64,000 nucleotides of DNA from Streptantibioticus ferralitis (GTDB lineage: Bacteria > Actinomycetota > Actinomycetes > Streptomycetales > Streptomycetaceae), in contig NZ_JARHTQ010000005.1 in assembly GCF_029223525.1 (NCBI RefSeq), positions 62,001 to 126,000 on the forward strand. The letters run 5' to 3'. Under the pieces are notes generated by a model. It was not told where the DNA came from and ran no database searches. It saw nothing but the letters and a program-made list of their open reading frames with translations. This document shows, in pieces, positions 16,444 through 24,799 of this stretch. The translations under genes were made by a program, and so were the position numbers. Numbering within the stretch: position 1 is the first letter of the stretch; the number at the start of each line of letters is the position of its first letter.

Positions 16444-17673
16444 GTGCGGATCGTGTGCGTCGGTGCGGGGCCCGCGGGGTTGTACTTCGCGATCTCGGCC
16501 AAGTTGCGCGATGCCGGGCACGAGATCACCGTGTTGGAGCGCGACCCGCCCGCGGCCACCTATGGCTGGGGGGTCGTGTACTGGGACGACCTGCTGGACG
16601 TCCTCTACCGCAACGATCCGGAAAGCGCCCGGGAGGTCAGCGCCAGGTCTGTGCTGTGGCAGGACCAGGAGGTGCGCGTGCACGGCGCCTGCGGCGAGCA
16701 GACGGCGTACTTCGGGGGCTACGGGTACAGCATGAGCCGAGCGTCACTGCTCGGCGTCCTGGCTCGACGTGCGTCGCAGCTCGGCGTCGACGTCCAGTAC
16801 GGCCATCACGTTGAGGACCTCTCGACGCTTCCCGAGGCTGACCTCCTCGTTGCCGCCGATGGTGCGAACAGCCGGATCCGGAGACACCACGAAGAATTCG
16901 GCACTCGCATCGATGTCGGTCTCAATCCCTATATCTGGCTCGGCACGGACCAGGTGTTCGACAGTTTCGTGTTCAGCTTCGAGCAGACGTCCGCCGGGTG
17001 GATCTGGTTCCACGCCTATCCCTCGGTCGCGGGGATCAGCACCTGCATCGTCGAATGCTCACCACAAACCTGGCAGGCTCTGGGACTCGACCTGCTCGGC
17101 CCCGACGAGGGGGTACAGCTGCTCGAGGGCACCTTCCAACGCGCGCTCGACGGCCACCGCCTGTTCAACCGGTCACGGGGTGCACCGGCGAATTGGCAGC
17201 ACTTCACACACGTGACCAACGAAACCTGGTACCACGGCGCGACGGTGCTCGTCGGCGACGCCGCCCACACCACCCACTTCACTCTGGGGTCAGGCACCAG
17301 ACTGGCGCTCATCGACGCGGTCGTCCTCGCACACAGCCTGCGCGAGAACCTTGAGGTGGAGGACGCGCTGCGAGAGTACGACTGCCATCGCCGCGCGGAA
17401 CTCCACCCGGTGCAGGCAGCAGCGCGCACGAGCATGGCGTGGTTCGAGCACGTGGACCAGTACCTCGACCGCGATGCGGTCTCATTCGCGCACGCCATGT
17501 CCGTACGCCACGGCGGCCAGAGCCCCTGGCACCACCAACTCCACCTTGCCACTCAGATCGCTGCCGTACGCACGGCACGGCGCGCCTTCGCCACTGGCCG
17601 ACGCTGGTACCTCGCCCGCCGACGAGGTGAACGGAATACAACGAGTCGCGTCAGACGACTACTTGAACGCTGA
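16444..17673 (+). CDS. FAD-dependent aromatic hydroxylase, salicylyl-CoA 5-hydroxylase-like
   Basis: 409 residues, GTG start. The FAD-binding Rossmann motif VGAGPAGLYFAI is at the N-terminus, followed by ERDPPAATYGWGVVY, similar to the start of salicylyl-CoA 5-hydroxylase and the violacein hydroxylases. The second FAD motif is VLVGDAAHTTHFTLGSGTRLALIDAV. Class A flavin monooxygenases of this kind use NAD(P)H and O2 to hydroxylate an aromatic ring, often as a CoA thioester. No CoA ligase or ring-cleavage genes lie nearby, so the substrate is unknown. It stands alone, between terminators. Confidence 0.85.
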   Translation: MRIVCVGAGPAGLYFAISAKLRDAGHEITVLERDPPAATYGWGVVYWDDLLDVLYRNDPESAREVSARSVLWQDQEVRVHGACGEQTAYFGGYGYSMSRASLLGVLARRASQLGVDVQYGHHVEDLSTLPEADLLVAADGANSRIRRHHEEFGTRIDVGLNPYIWLGTDQVFDSFVFSFEQTSAGWIWFHAYPSVAGISTCIVECSPQTWQALGLDLLGPDEGVQLLEGTFQRALDGHRLFNRSRGAPANWQHFTHVTNETWYHGATVLVGDAAHTTHFTLGSGTRLALIDAVVLAHSLRENLEVEDALREYDCHRRAELHPVQAAARTSMAWFEHVDQYLDRDAVSFAHAMSVRHGGQSPWHHQLHLATQIAAVRTARRAFATGRRWYLARRRGERNTTSRVRRLLER

Positions 17674-17835
17674 GCAGCAATGATCGCCCAACAGCAGCGG
17701 TCATGAGTCGAGAAGTTCGCAGAGTTTGATCTCGCTCGGGTCGGTTTTCTCCATCTTTGGAGGGGCTCCCTATCGTGTTCGCGTGAGCGTGGGTAGGCGA
17801 CCGGAAGTAGGTGTGGCGCGGTGTGCGGCCTCCGA

Positions 17836-18222
17836 TCAGGGGCGGCGGTCCGCAAGGACGCAGAACTCGTTCCCCTCTGGGTCGGCAAGTACGACCCAGC
17901 TCTCATCGCCTTGGCCGACGTCGGCGTGTCGAGCACCTAGGTCGAGCAGGCGACGGACCTCTTCGTCTTGCTCCCTGTCGGTTGGGTTGATGTCGAGGTG
18001 GAGCCTGTTCTTGACGGTCTTGCCCTCGGGCACGTGCGCGAATGTCAACGTCGGTGGCACTGGACCAAGGTGGTTATTGCCTTCAGGCACCACAGGGGAG
18101 CCAATTGTGACAATTCCGTCGTCTTCGTCTTGCACCTCGTAGTCAAGGACCGAGCACCAGAACCGGGCGAGACCGTTGGGATCGGCACAGTCGATCGCAA
18201 GCTCGGTGAACTTACTGGACAT
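17836..18222 (-). CDS. VOC (glyoxalase/bleomycin-resistance) family protein
   Basis: 128 residues with the two beta-alpha-beta-beta-beta modules of the vicinal-oxygen-chelate fold: FTELAIDCADPNGLARFWCSVLDYEV, then RLHLDINPTDREQDEEVRRLLDLGA and VLADPEGNEFCVL. Possible metal ligands are the His in LHLDI and the Glu in EGNEFCV. It belongs to the common Streptomyces VOC group of unknown substrate. It follows the toxin-like gene and small ORF on the same strand (16 bp from the latter), and could be part of that transcription unit. Confidence 0.85.
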   Translation of the reverse strand: MSSKFTELAIDCADPNGLARFWCSVLDYEVQDEDDGIVTIGSPVVPEGNNHLGPVPPTLTFAHVPEGKTVKNRLHLDINPTDREQDEEVRRLLDLGARHADVGQGDESWVVLADPEGNEFCVLADRRP

Positions 18223-18237
18223 GTCAGGACCTCCCAG

Positions 18238-18480
18238 TCAAGTAGCGGGTCCGCCAGAGGCCACACGCCAATCGCAGTGTTTGACGGCGAGGTAAGCGGC
18301 CCGCAGCAGGGCCAACACCTCAGCATCGCTGGCCCGGTCGACCGTCCCGTCCGGCACCGCGGTCCGGTGGCTGGCTTTGGCGTAGTAGCGCGGCCCGTTC
18401 GCCTCACCCCGCAGCGGCGCCAGCGCGCGCCGCTCCGTCACGCCGAGCAGCTTGGAGCCGGCCACGGACGATGACGTCAC
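18238..18480 (-). CDS. Small ORF after the toxin-like gene, candidate immunity protein
   Basis: 80 residues from a GTG 11 bp beyond the stop codon of the toxin-like gene, on the same strand. Third positions are strongly G/C, so it looks coding. The sequence VTERRALAPLRGEANGPRYY and SDAEVLALLRAAYLAVKHC suggests a small alpha-helical soluble protein. I recognise no family. The position directly after a toxin-like gene is where an immunity protein would be expected, but size and orientation are the only evidence. No clear ribosome-binding site is visible, fitting translational coupling. Confidence 0.45.
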   Translation of the reverse strand: MTSSSVAGSKLLGVTERRALAPLRGEANGPRYYAKASHRTAVPDGTVDRASDAEVLALLRAAYLAVKHCDWRVASGGPAT

Positions 18481-18491
18481 TGGTTCACGGG

Positions 18492-19508
18492 TCAGCCTTG
18501 AGCGCTTTTCCCATGGATGTTCTTTGACAGTTCCTTGTGCATCTCCTCGTACGACCGTGCCGCCCGCGCATTGCGCTCGTTGTGGTGGTACTGCAGGTAC
18601 TCGTAGAGCACGGCGACGCACATGTCCCGCGTGGGGAACACCGCTTCGTCGACGAGTTCCCGGTTCCGGGAGATCTCCATGATCTGCCCGTGCTCGGTCG
18701 TGTAGAGAGGGTGCCAGAGGAGCTCGACGTCGGGGTTGATCCGCTGGAGTTGTCGTAGGTGGGGCACTTCACGCCCCATGAGGACGCTGTCCGGGTCGTA
18801 AGTGCGCAGGAAGATGTGGACCGGGCCGGTGGCTTGCTCGACGTAGAACTTCGACAGGATGTTCCATAGTGGTCCCTGCAGTTGCCAGTCCCGATGGTAT
18901 TCGAGCTCGTTGAACGCCTTTCCGGCTCGGGTGAACTCCATCGGCGTGTAGCCCTTGGATTGCGCGTACCGGCACACGTCGAGCCCTCCGGACCACAGCG
19001 CCATCTTCGGCGTCGCGAACCCGTTGTTCTCGCGCAGCATCTCGACCGCCTGGTGGTACCACGAGTTGTCTTCGCGCCGTCGGCGTCGCTCGGTCCGGGT
19101 GAGCGTCGGGTCCGCTGACGCGGGGTTGATGGTCTCCTGTTCCCGGAGCCCACCCAGCACGAGCTGCCACAGGCTCTGCACCACGTCCTTGGAGAAACCC
19201 GCCTCTGTCATCAAGGTATGGAACAACGGCCACTCCGGATGCGCGGTCGGGTCGGCCGTGTGATGGCGGTCAGGTGCGTCTGGCCCGGGCACCTTCCGCT
19301 GCACAGCTACTCCCCGCCCACGCGCCTGCGTGATCATGCGGCTCACTGCGGCGTTCCCCAGGCTGCCTTGCATGCTCATCAGCCACGCCCCCACGGACCG
19401 GTCACCTGCGTCCGGTTTCGTGGCACGGCTGACGGGAGTTGCCGTGTTCCGTTGTTGTCCTGTGGGACCGGGGATCGGAATCTGCCGTGACGAACTGACC
19501 CTGTGCAT
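18492..19508 (-). CDS. Toxin-like protein with eCIS/polymorphic-toxin N-terminus
   Basis: 338 residues from the ATG with AAAAGGA upstream. Residues 40-72 read VGAWLMSMQGSLGNAAVSRMI...VAVQRK; the LGNAAV-x-R/M...VQR phrase is typical of actinobacterial proteins linked to extracellular contractile injection systems and to polymorphic toxins. A helical region (90-160) leads to a C-terminal domain beginning MALWSGG (170-175), with GYTPMEFTRAGKAFNEL, WNILSKFYVEQATGPVHIF and PDVELLWHPLY. A W-S-G...E-x-T-x-A-G arrangement recurs in C-terminal toxin domains of the cyclase/NAD-glycohydrolase type, but I cannot confirm that activity. No signal peptide. Downstream lie a short ORF and a VOC gene. Confidence 0.6.
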   Translation of the reverse strand: MHRVSSSRQIPIPGPTGQQRNTATPVSRATKPDAGDRSVGAWLMSMQGSLGNAAVSRMITQARGRGVAVQRKVPGPDAPDRHHTADPTAHPEWPLFHTLMTEAGFSKDVVQSLWQLVLGGLREQETINPASADPTLTRTERRRRREDNSWYHQAVEMLRENNGFATPKMALWSGGLDVCRYAQSKGYTPMEFTRAGKAFNELEYHRDWQLQGPLWNILSKFYVEQATGPVHIFLRTYDPDSVLMGREVPHLRQLQRINPDVELLWHPLYTTEHGQIMEISRNRELVDEAVFPTRDMCVAVLYEYLQYHHNERNARAARSYEEMHKELSKNIHGKSAQG

Positions 19509-19659
19509 GGGGTGCGCGTTCCTTTTCTGTCGAGCCGGTGGGCGCGGACAAGCTGGGACGCTGGGACACCGAGCAGGATAGTCGCGCACCGGATGCCGGT
19601 GCAGTATCAGCGCGTGCCCTGGGTCCGGTCGACGACCCACCGTTTCGGCAGCGGCCGGA

Positions 19660-20013
19660 ACCCGCTCTGCCGCCCGACCCGGCGACGACCTGCATGTCGA
19701 TCACGGGCGTCGCACCGTGGATGACGGCCTCGTCCTTGAACCCGGCATCCACGAACACCTCGCTCACCGTGGGGTTTTCGGCCTCACCCCTGACGAGCAG
19801 CGCCGTGCCGATCACGTTGTCGTGCGCGCTCTCGGCCATGACCTCGGCGACAATGATCAGCCCTATCACGTCCACGGCCGGCCCGCGCTTACTTCCCGCG
19901 GGTCTGCTTCGCCGCGTCCAAGGCCGTCGTGGTACCCGGCACACCGTCGCCGAGATGACCGGAGCGGGCGCACCAATGGCCACGTCCGTAATCGCCATGG
20001 CTGATTCGCTCAC
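19660..20013 (-). pseudogene. IS5-family transposase catalytic remnant
   Basis: The frame reads KRGPAVDVIGLIIVAEVMAE, HDNVIGTALLVRGEAENPTV and VFVDAGFKDEAVIHGATPVI, the DDE core around the second Asp of IS5-family transposases. The preceding segment (VPRRPWTRRSRPAGS) is the expected ATTALDAAKQ-type text in the wrong frame. Both ends are missing. It is related to the longer remnant at 40590. Confidence 0.75.
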
Positions 20014-20144
20014 AGGAAGATCTTCCTTGTCATTTCGTGGTTGACGTGGTCGGCGTTGACGCGGCGCAGGCCGCTGTCGAGCTTCGTGGCGTCACGGCCA
20101 GGTGATGCTGGGTCGACCGCTCCGGCGTCACGATCGATCCACTA

Positions 20145-20184
20145 AACGGAGCTCCGTTCTGGAACGATGCGGAACAGCGCTCCA
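20145..20184. promoter_or_regulatory. TetR-type operators: AACGGAGCTCCGTT palindrome plus one 15-mer
   Basis: A perfect 14-bp palindrome AACGGAGCTCCGTT (20145-20158) is followed by CGGAACAGCGCTCCA (20170-20184). The latter matches the two 15-mers upstream of the TetR gene at 20792. No intact gene starts next to this site; it seems to have controlled a gene since replaced by the IS5 remnant. Confidence 0.5.
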
Positions 20185-20719
20185 CTTAGCAAGTCGCAGC
20201 CATCGAGAGAGCCGCGCATGGGTGAGGCGAGCCAGCGCCGGGGGCTTGCGCGGTCTGTAGCAGCCCGCGGTCCGGGTTCAGTGGACCGCGGGCGCGGCAC
20301 TCACGGTTTCGCGCTGTGACGCACCCGAATGAGCCGCTTCGCACCCCGACGGGCGCCACAACTGATGTCATCGACCTTGCGGAGATTTACGACGCACGAA
20401 GGTGACTCGACTCGGTTCGCCGCCTGGGGTTGGCTTCCCGTCCGAGTGAGCGGCCAGGAGTGCCCGCTCAGCCGACTGCGACTCGGTGTTCAACCCACGA
20501 CGAGCTGCAGCACGTCCATCTCGGCGGACGTCGGCGAGCTGGAGGAAGGACAGCTTCTCTGGACATCCGCGCGATTCCCGCGGACTCGGACCTGCACACC
20601 GGTGCGCCTCAAGGTGCGGTACATGACAACGTTCCTCCATTGCGAATGAAGGGCGGTGGCATTGCGTGGTGACAATGCGTGGTTTGGCTGACGGGCCCCG
20701 CTCTGGCATCATGAGTAAC

Positions 20720-20758
20720 CGGAAAATTGCTCCGACAACGAGACGGAACGTTGCTCCG
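20720..20758. promoter_or_regulatory. Tandem TetR operators, two 15-mers 24 bp apart
   Basis: CGGAAAATTGCTCCG (20720-20734) and CGGAACGTTGCTCCG (20744-20758) lie 34 to 72 bp before the start codon of the TetR gene. With 20170-20184 they define a shared element CGGAAM-N4-GCTCCR. Position and repetition suggest autoregulation. Confidence 0.6.
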
Positions 20759-20791
20759 CTTGGCAGGCTCGGCAGCGGAGGGAGCGGCGCG

Positions 20792-21382
20792 GTGAACGAC
20801 AGCGACGAGGGCGCAGGACACGCAGCCCAGTCCAAGCGGAAGGACGCCCGGCGTAACAAGGAGACTCTGCTCGACGCGGCCGCCGCGGTCTTCGTCGCGT
20901 CGGGCGTGGAAGCGCCGGTACGCGACATCGCGGCCAAGGCCGGCGTCGGGATGGGTACGATCTACCGCCACTTCCCGACGCGAGCGGATCTCATCGTCGC
21001 CGTCTACCGGCACCAGGTCGAGGCCCTCGCCGAGGCCGGTCCAGCCCTACTGGCGGCCTGCGCGACTCCTCACGCCGCACTAGGGCGCTGGATCAACCTC
21101 TTCGTTGATTTCCTGGTCACCAAGCACGGACTCGCCGCCGTGCTGCAGTCCGACAACGCCGGCTTCGACACGCTGCACGCCTACTTCCTGGACCGCCTCT
21201 TGCCCGTGTGCACCCAGCTGATCGACGCTGCGGCCGGTTCTGGCGAGATCAGCTCCGACGTGGATGCCTACGAGCTCATGCGCGGCGTCGGGAACCTCTG
21301 CATCGGCGCCGACCACGATCCCCGCTACGACGCACGCCGCATGGTAGAGCTCCTCATCGCAGGACTGCGCCGACCGCACTGA
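20792..21382 (+). CDS. TetR-family transcriptional regulator
   Basis: 196 residues from a GTG with GGAGGGA upstream. An earlier in-frame ATG would place the operator repeats inside the coding region, so the GTG is preferred. The N-terminus is SKRKDARRNKETLLDAAAAVF; the helix-turn-helix is PVRDIAAKAGVGMGTIYRHFPTRADLIVAVY, and the C-terminal domain (WINLFVDFLVTKHGLAAVLQ, DAYELMRGVGNLCIG) is of the SbtR-like TetR_C group. Such regulators usually control a neighbouring oxidoreductase gene; here the left neighbour is only debris, and the right neighbour, 530 bp away, is a broken cyclase. Confidence 0.9.
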   Translation: MNDSDEGAGHAAQSKRKDARRNKETLLDAAAAVFVASGVEAPVRDIAAKAGVGMGTIYRHFPTRADLIVAVYRHQVEALAEAGPALLAACATPHAALGRWINLFVDFLVTKHGLAAVLQSDNAGFDTLHAYFLDRLLPVCTQLIDAAAGSGEISSDVDAYELMRGVGNLCIGADHDPRYDARRMVELLIAGLRRPH

Positions 21383-21913
21383 CTTCGGCCAGGCAGCCGA
21401 TGCAGGCCGGCCACCCGGCCGCGATCAGCGCGAAGCGCGGACCCTCGATATCCCCACTACAGGTGTCACCAGGGCTGCCGTCCGCAGCTACACCCAGGCA
21501 AACTCAATCAGCGGTGACGCTGCCTCTGCGCCTCCAAGTCCGCCGGCCCGGTCCTCGAACGATGCCGCGGTCTGGGTGTCACACGGTGAGGCCTGCTCGA
21601 CGACGAACGCTTGCTCCACGCCCTCGTGCGGCACCGCGGTGTTCTTCCAGGCGCGGCCGGGGCCGTCGTCGGCGGGCAGCGGCACTTCGAGGTTCTTCGC
21701 GCAGCGCGGGGACTGGGACGAAGCGGGGTGTGGTACTTCGCGGCGGTCTTGCCGCCCCTCGTGCGGCAGGCGCTGCCGCCGGCATCGGCCTTCGTTCCGA
21801 TAGGTCGTTGCCGGATAGGGCCTGCTCGATGTCGTCGGCCTTGCGTGAGGAGCGATCCATCTACAGGGCACGAACAGTGTCTTCTGTTCGGTCAAGCTCG
21901 TACGATCACTGGC
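21383..21913. other. Region without a supported gene
   Basis: 530 bp between the TetR gene and the cyclase. Frames are open on both strands but none is recognisable. The last 60 bp are A/T-richer and probably carry the cyclase promoter. Confidence 0.35.
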
Positions 21914-22818
21914 ATGGATTTACCAGACACAGGAGCCATAGCGAGCGGCGCAGAGGACCTACCGAGCAACTGGGGCCGATGGGGCGAGGATGACCAGCGC
22001 GGCACGCTCAACCTGATCACCGAGACAGCCCGGGCCAGGGGCGCCGCGGAGGTCCGCACGGGGCGGGCGGTATCGCTGGCGGTGCCGATCCAGCCGACGC
22101 CGCTCATCAGCGGCCCCTTCGCGCCGTCCACCGAGGACGCCTCGCCGGTTCAGCAGGTGATGGTGTACACCGGTTCTCCGACGATGGCGACGGCTGACAT
22201 CATGGTGGTCACCAACCACCACCCGCGCTCGACGCACGTCGACGCGCTCGGGCACCAGGCGCGCGGGGGTCAGGTCTACCCGGGACGCGCCCTGGCCGAG
22301 AGCGTCACGCCGGCCGGCGTGCGGCACGGCTCCACGACGGCGTTCGTCTCCGGGGTGGTCACCCGGGGGGTCCTGCTCGACCTGGCGGCCGACGGTCCGC
22401 TGCCCGGTGGCTATGCGGTCACCTCGCGGGACCTCGACGCAGCCGAGGAGCGCCAGAGCGTGCGGCTGAGTCCGGGGACGCCCTGGTGGTCCGCTTCGGG
22501 TGGACCACGACGCCCGAGCCCGGCAGGCCGATGCCGGGGATGGGCCTGGACGCGGTGCGGTGGATGCACCGGCGCGGCGTGTCGCTCTACGCAGGCGACA
22601 TCGGCGATGCCCATCCGCCGTTGGACCCCGCCTGCCCATCCCCGCTGCACCGGGTCGCCCTGCCGCTGATGGGCATGCCCCTGATCGACGCAGCCGCCGT
22701 GGACGAGCTCGCCACTCTCTGCGCCGAGTTGGACCGCTACGCCTTCCTGCTCACGGTGGCGCCACCGCGCATTCACGGACTGACGGGAGTGCCCGTCAAC
22801 CCGCTCGCCGTCTTCTGA
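21914..22818 (+). pseudogene. Cyclase family (kynurenine-formamidase-like) gene with one frameshift
   Basis: The metal-binding region HPRSTHVDALGHQ fits the HxxTHxDxxxH signature of the cyclase/formamidase fold, with NWGRWGEDDQRGTLNLIT near the start as in related actinobacterial proteins. Near 22480 the frame changes: the sequence after VRLSPG should read DALVVRFGWTTTPEPG, which is obtained by inserting one base. The second part (GLDAVRWMHRRGVSLYAGDI, MPLIDAAAVDELATLC) is normal to the stop. Joined length is about 301 residues. One missing base in a GC run is either a recent mutation or a sequencing error. Confidence 0.85.
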
Positions 22819-23039
22819 CGGTTACCAGTCACACCGTCAGTAGCCGTCTGTACAGAGGTAGAAGTCACGGAAGCACGACAGCTGGGGGTCAGCGGCACGC
22901 GAGTCTCGGTGTTCGGGCGGCCGAGCTCTGCTGCTGTACCGGCCGCCACCGTAGCGGGGAACGCGCGGACAGGACACGTGGCCTGCGCGTTCATCAGACG
23001 TGCTGCGTCGTAGCCAATGACCACGGTGTGGGAAGGTCC

Positions 23040-23232
23040 CGCGTCGGTGCCAAGACCACCAGGTTCCACACGGCCCACGAGTGTGGCCGCCCCGCAGCCC
23101 GGCCGACCGGCGATCGCGGTAGGGAACCCGCACGGTGTCGACGACTTGGTAGCCCTTGTCGGCCCGGCAGCGCACGCCTGACTGTGCCAGGGCGTTGCCG
23201 ATGCCGTGGGTGCGGGCGTGTTCGTGAACATC
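23040..23232 (-). pseudogene. IS5-group transposase C-terminal remnant
   Basis: The frame DVHEHARTHGIGNALAQSGV, then RCRADKGYQVVDTVRVPYRD, matches the ADKGYQGA region before the last catalytic residue in IS5-type DDE transposases. The sequence fails after PYRDRR, where the conserved KxxNRxHAK(I/V)RALVE block is missing. Confidence 0.65.
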
Positions 23233-23573
23233 AGAACACCTCAGGTGGGCCCATGTTCACGGATCGCGATGGCCGATGACACAGAGCTGATGGCGATCTG
23301 GCCCATCGAGTGACGTGCCCCAGAGGCGAACGGAAGTCTGCGCAGTGGCACGGTTTCTACGGCGGAGAGCCAGTCGAGCCAGGGCTCTGCGCACTGCGCT
23401 GGACGGTCATCGGAATACACACAGCTCACGACGTAGGTTCTGGAAACCCGTTGACTCCGGAATTCACTCCCATGGCCCACTTTTGTGACTCGGTTGGAGG
23501 ACGTGGCCGTGCCTGCCGGGTACGGATGGGTGAACACTCAGGTGCCATAGGTCTCACGGAAAGCGAGAGCGAC

Positions 23574-24560
23574 ATGGCCGCATTTCCGCTCCCCGGCGCA
23601 CGGCGCCGAATACGCCGCACACACGTCATGGCGGCCGGGTGCGCCATGGCCCTGTGCACGACGGCCGTGGCGGCCCGTGCCGCCGGGGACGGCGCCACGA
23701 CCTCGACCACGACCAAACCCACCATCGTGCTGGTGCACGGGGCGTTCGCGGACGCCTCCAGCTGGAACGGGGTCGTCGAACGGCTCGAACGCCGTGGCTA
23801 CACCGTCATCGCCCCCGCCAACCCGCTGCGCGGGCTGTACAACGACTCCACCTACATCGCCTCCGTGCTGGACAGCATCAAGGGCGCGATCGTGCTGGTG
23901 GGTCACTCGTACGGCGGCGCCGTGATCAGCTCGGCCGCCGCGGGCAACCCCCGGGTGAAGTCCCTGGTGTACGTGTCGGCACTGATGCCCGACGTGGGCG
24001 AGAGCGGCATGTCCCTGGCCACCAGGTTCCCCAGCGAACTCGACACCGCCACGAAGTCCGTTCCCTACCGGGCCGACGGCGGCGTCAGCGGGACCGACCT
24101 GTACCTCAAGCCCGACAGGCTCCATCAGGTCTTCGCCGCCGACCTGCCGGAGAGCACCACGAGGGTCCTGGCGGTGACCCAACGGCCCGCCGCAACGACC
24201 GCGTTCTCGCAGAAGGCCAAGGTGGCCGCCTGGAAGCACATCCCATCGTGGTTCCTCGTCGCGAAGCAGGACAAGACCATCAACCCCGACCAGGAACGCT
24301 TCGAGGCGAAACGCGCGGGCTCACACACGGTGGAGATCGACTCCTCCCACGTGGCCATGATCGCCCACCCCCAAGCGGTCACCGACGTCGTCCTCCAAGC
24401 CGCCACGGCGGCCGACTCCGCCCGACCTGCGCTGGCCGCCACCGGCTCCACCCACGACGCCCGGACCGAGACCGCACTCACCGGCATCGCCCCCGCCTCG
24501 TTGATCGCGGGCACAGGAGCCGTCCTCCTGGGCCGTCGGCTGTGGCGTCCCGCGCCCTGA
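23574..24560 (+). CDS. Secreted alpha/beta hydrolase with LAATG sortase anchor
   Basis: 328 residues. The N-terminus is basic then hydrophobic (RRRIRRTHVMAAGCAMALCTTAVAA), a secretion signal. The hydrolase core shows the oxyanion strand IVLVHGAFADASSW, the nucleophile elbow VGHSYGGA and the late His in SSHVAMIAHP; this is the EstC/pyrethroid-hydrolase-like group. The C-terminus reads LAATG, 12 polar residues, a hydrophobic helix (GIAPASLIAGTGAVLLG) and RRLWRP, which is the complete signal for class E sortase of Streptomyces. The enzyme should therefore be covalently attached to the wall. Substrate unknown. Long upstream frame to 23310 is not needed. Confidence 0.88.
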   Translation: MAAFPLPGARRRIRRTHVMAAGCAMALCTTAVAARAAGDGATTSTTTKPTIVLVHGAFADASSWNGVVERLERRGYTVIAPANPLRGLYNDSTYIASVLDSIKGAIVLVGHSYGGAVISSAAAGNPRVKSLVYVSALMPDVGESGMSLATRFPSELDTATKSVPYRADGGVSGTDLYLKPDRLHQVFAADLPESTTRVLAVTQRPAATTAFSQKAKVAAWKHIPSWFLVAKQDKTINPDQERFEAKRAGSHTVEIDSSHVAMIAHPQAVTDVVLQAATAADSARPALAATGSTHDARTETALTGIAPASLIAGTGAVLLGRRLWRPAP

Positions 24561-24799
24561 CGGCGCATCGGGACTGCGTCGTCAAGAGCCGACGCCGCAG
24601 AACAGATCAGCCGTCAAACAACCGACCCATGGATGCCCGCCCCTCTGACACACAACGTCGAACGATCTCATCAACGAGTACCACAGAGCCAGCTGACGAC
24701 GCACCAAAGTCTCCAGCCCAGAGCCAGTGAAGCCATTCCCGGAGCACTACGGGGTCTTATGTCATGTCCGGCGCTGCGCCGCGGCGTTGGAGTGGGCTT

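Noticed and set aside
16359-17673. A biosynthetic gene cluster around the FAD monooxygenase
   Set aside because: No synthase, ligase or transporter is adjacent, and strong terminators flank the gene.
18238-20013. A full extracellular contractile injection system
   Set aside because: Only a cargo-like protein is present; no sheath, tube, baseplate or AAA genes are visible.
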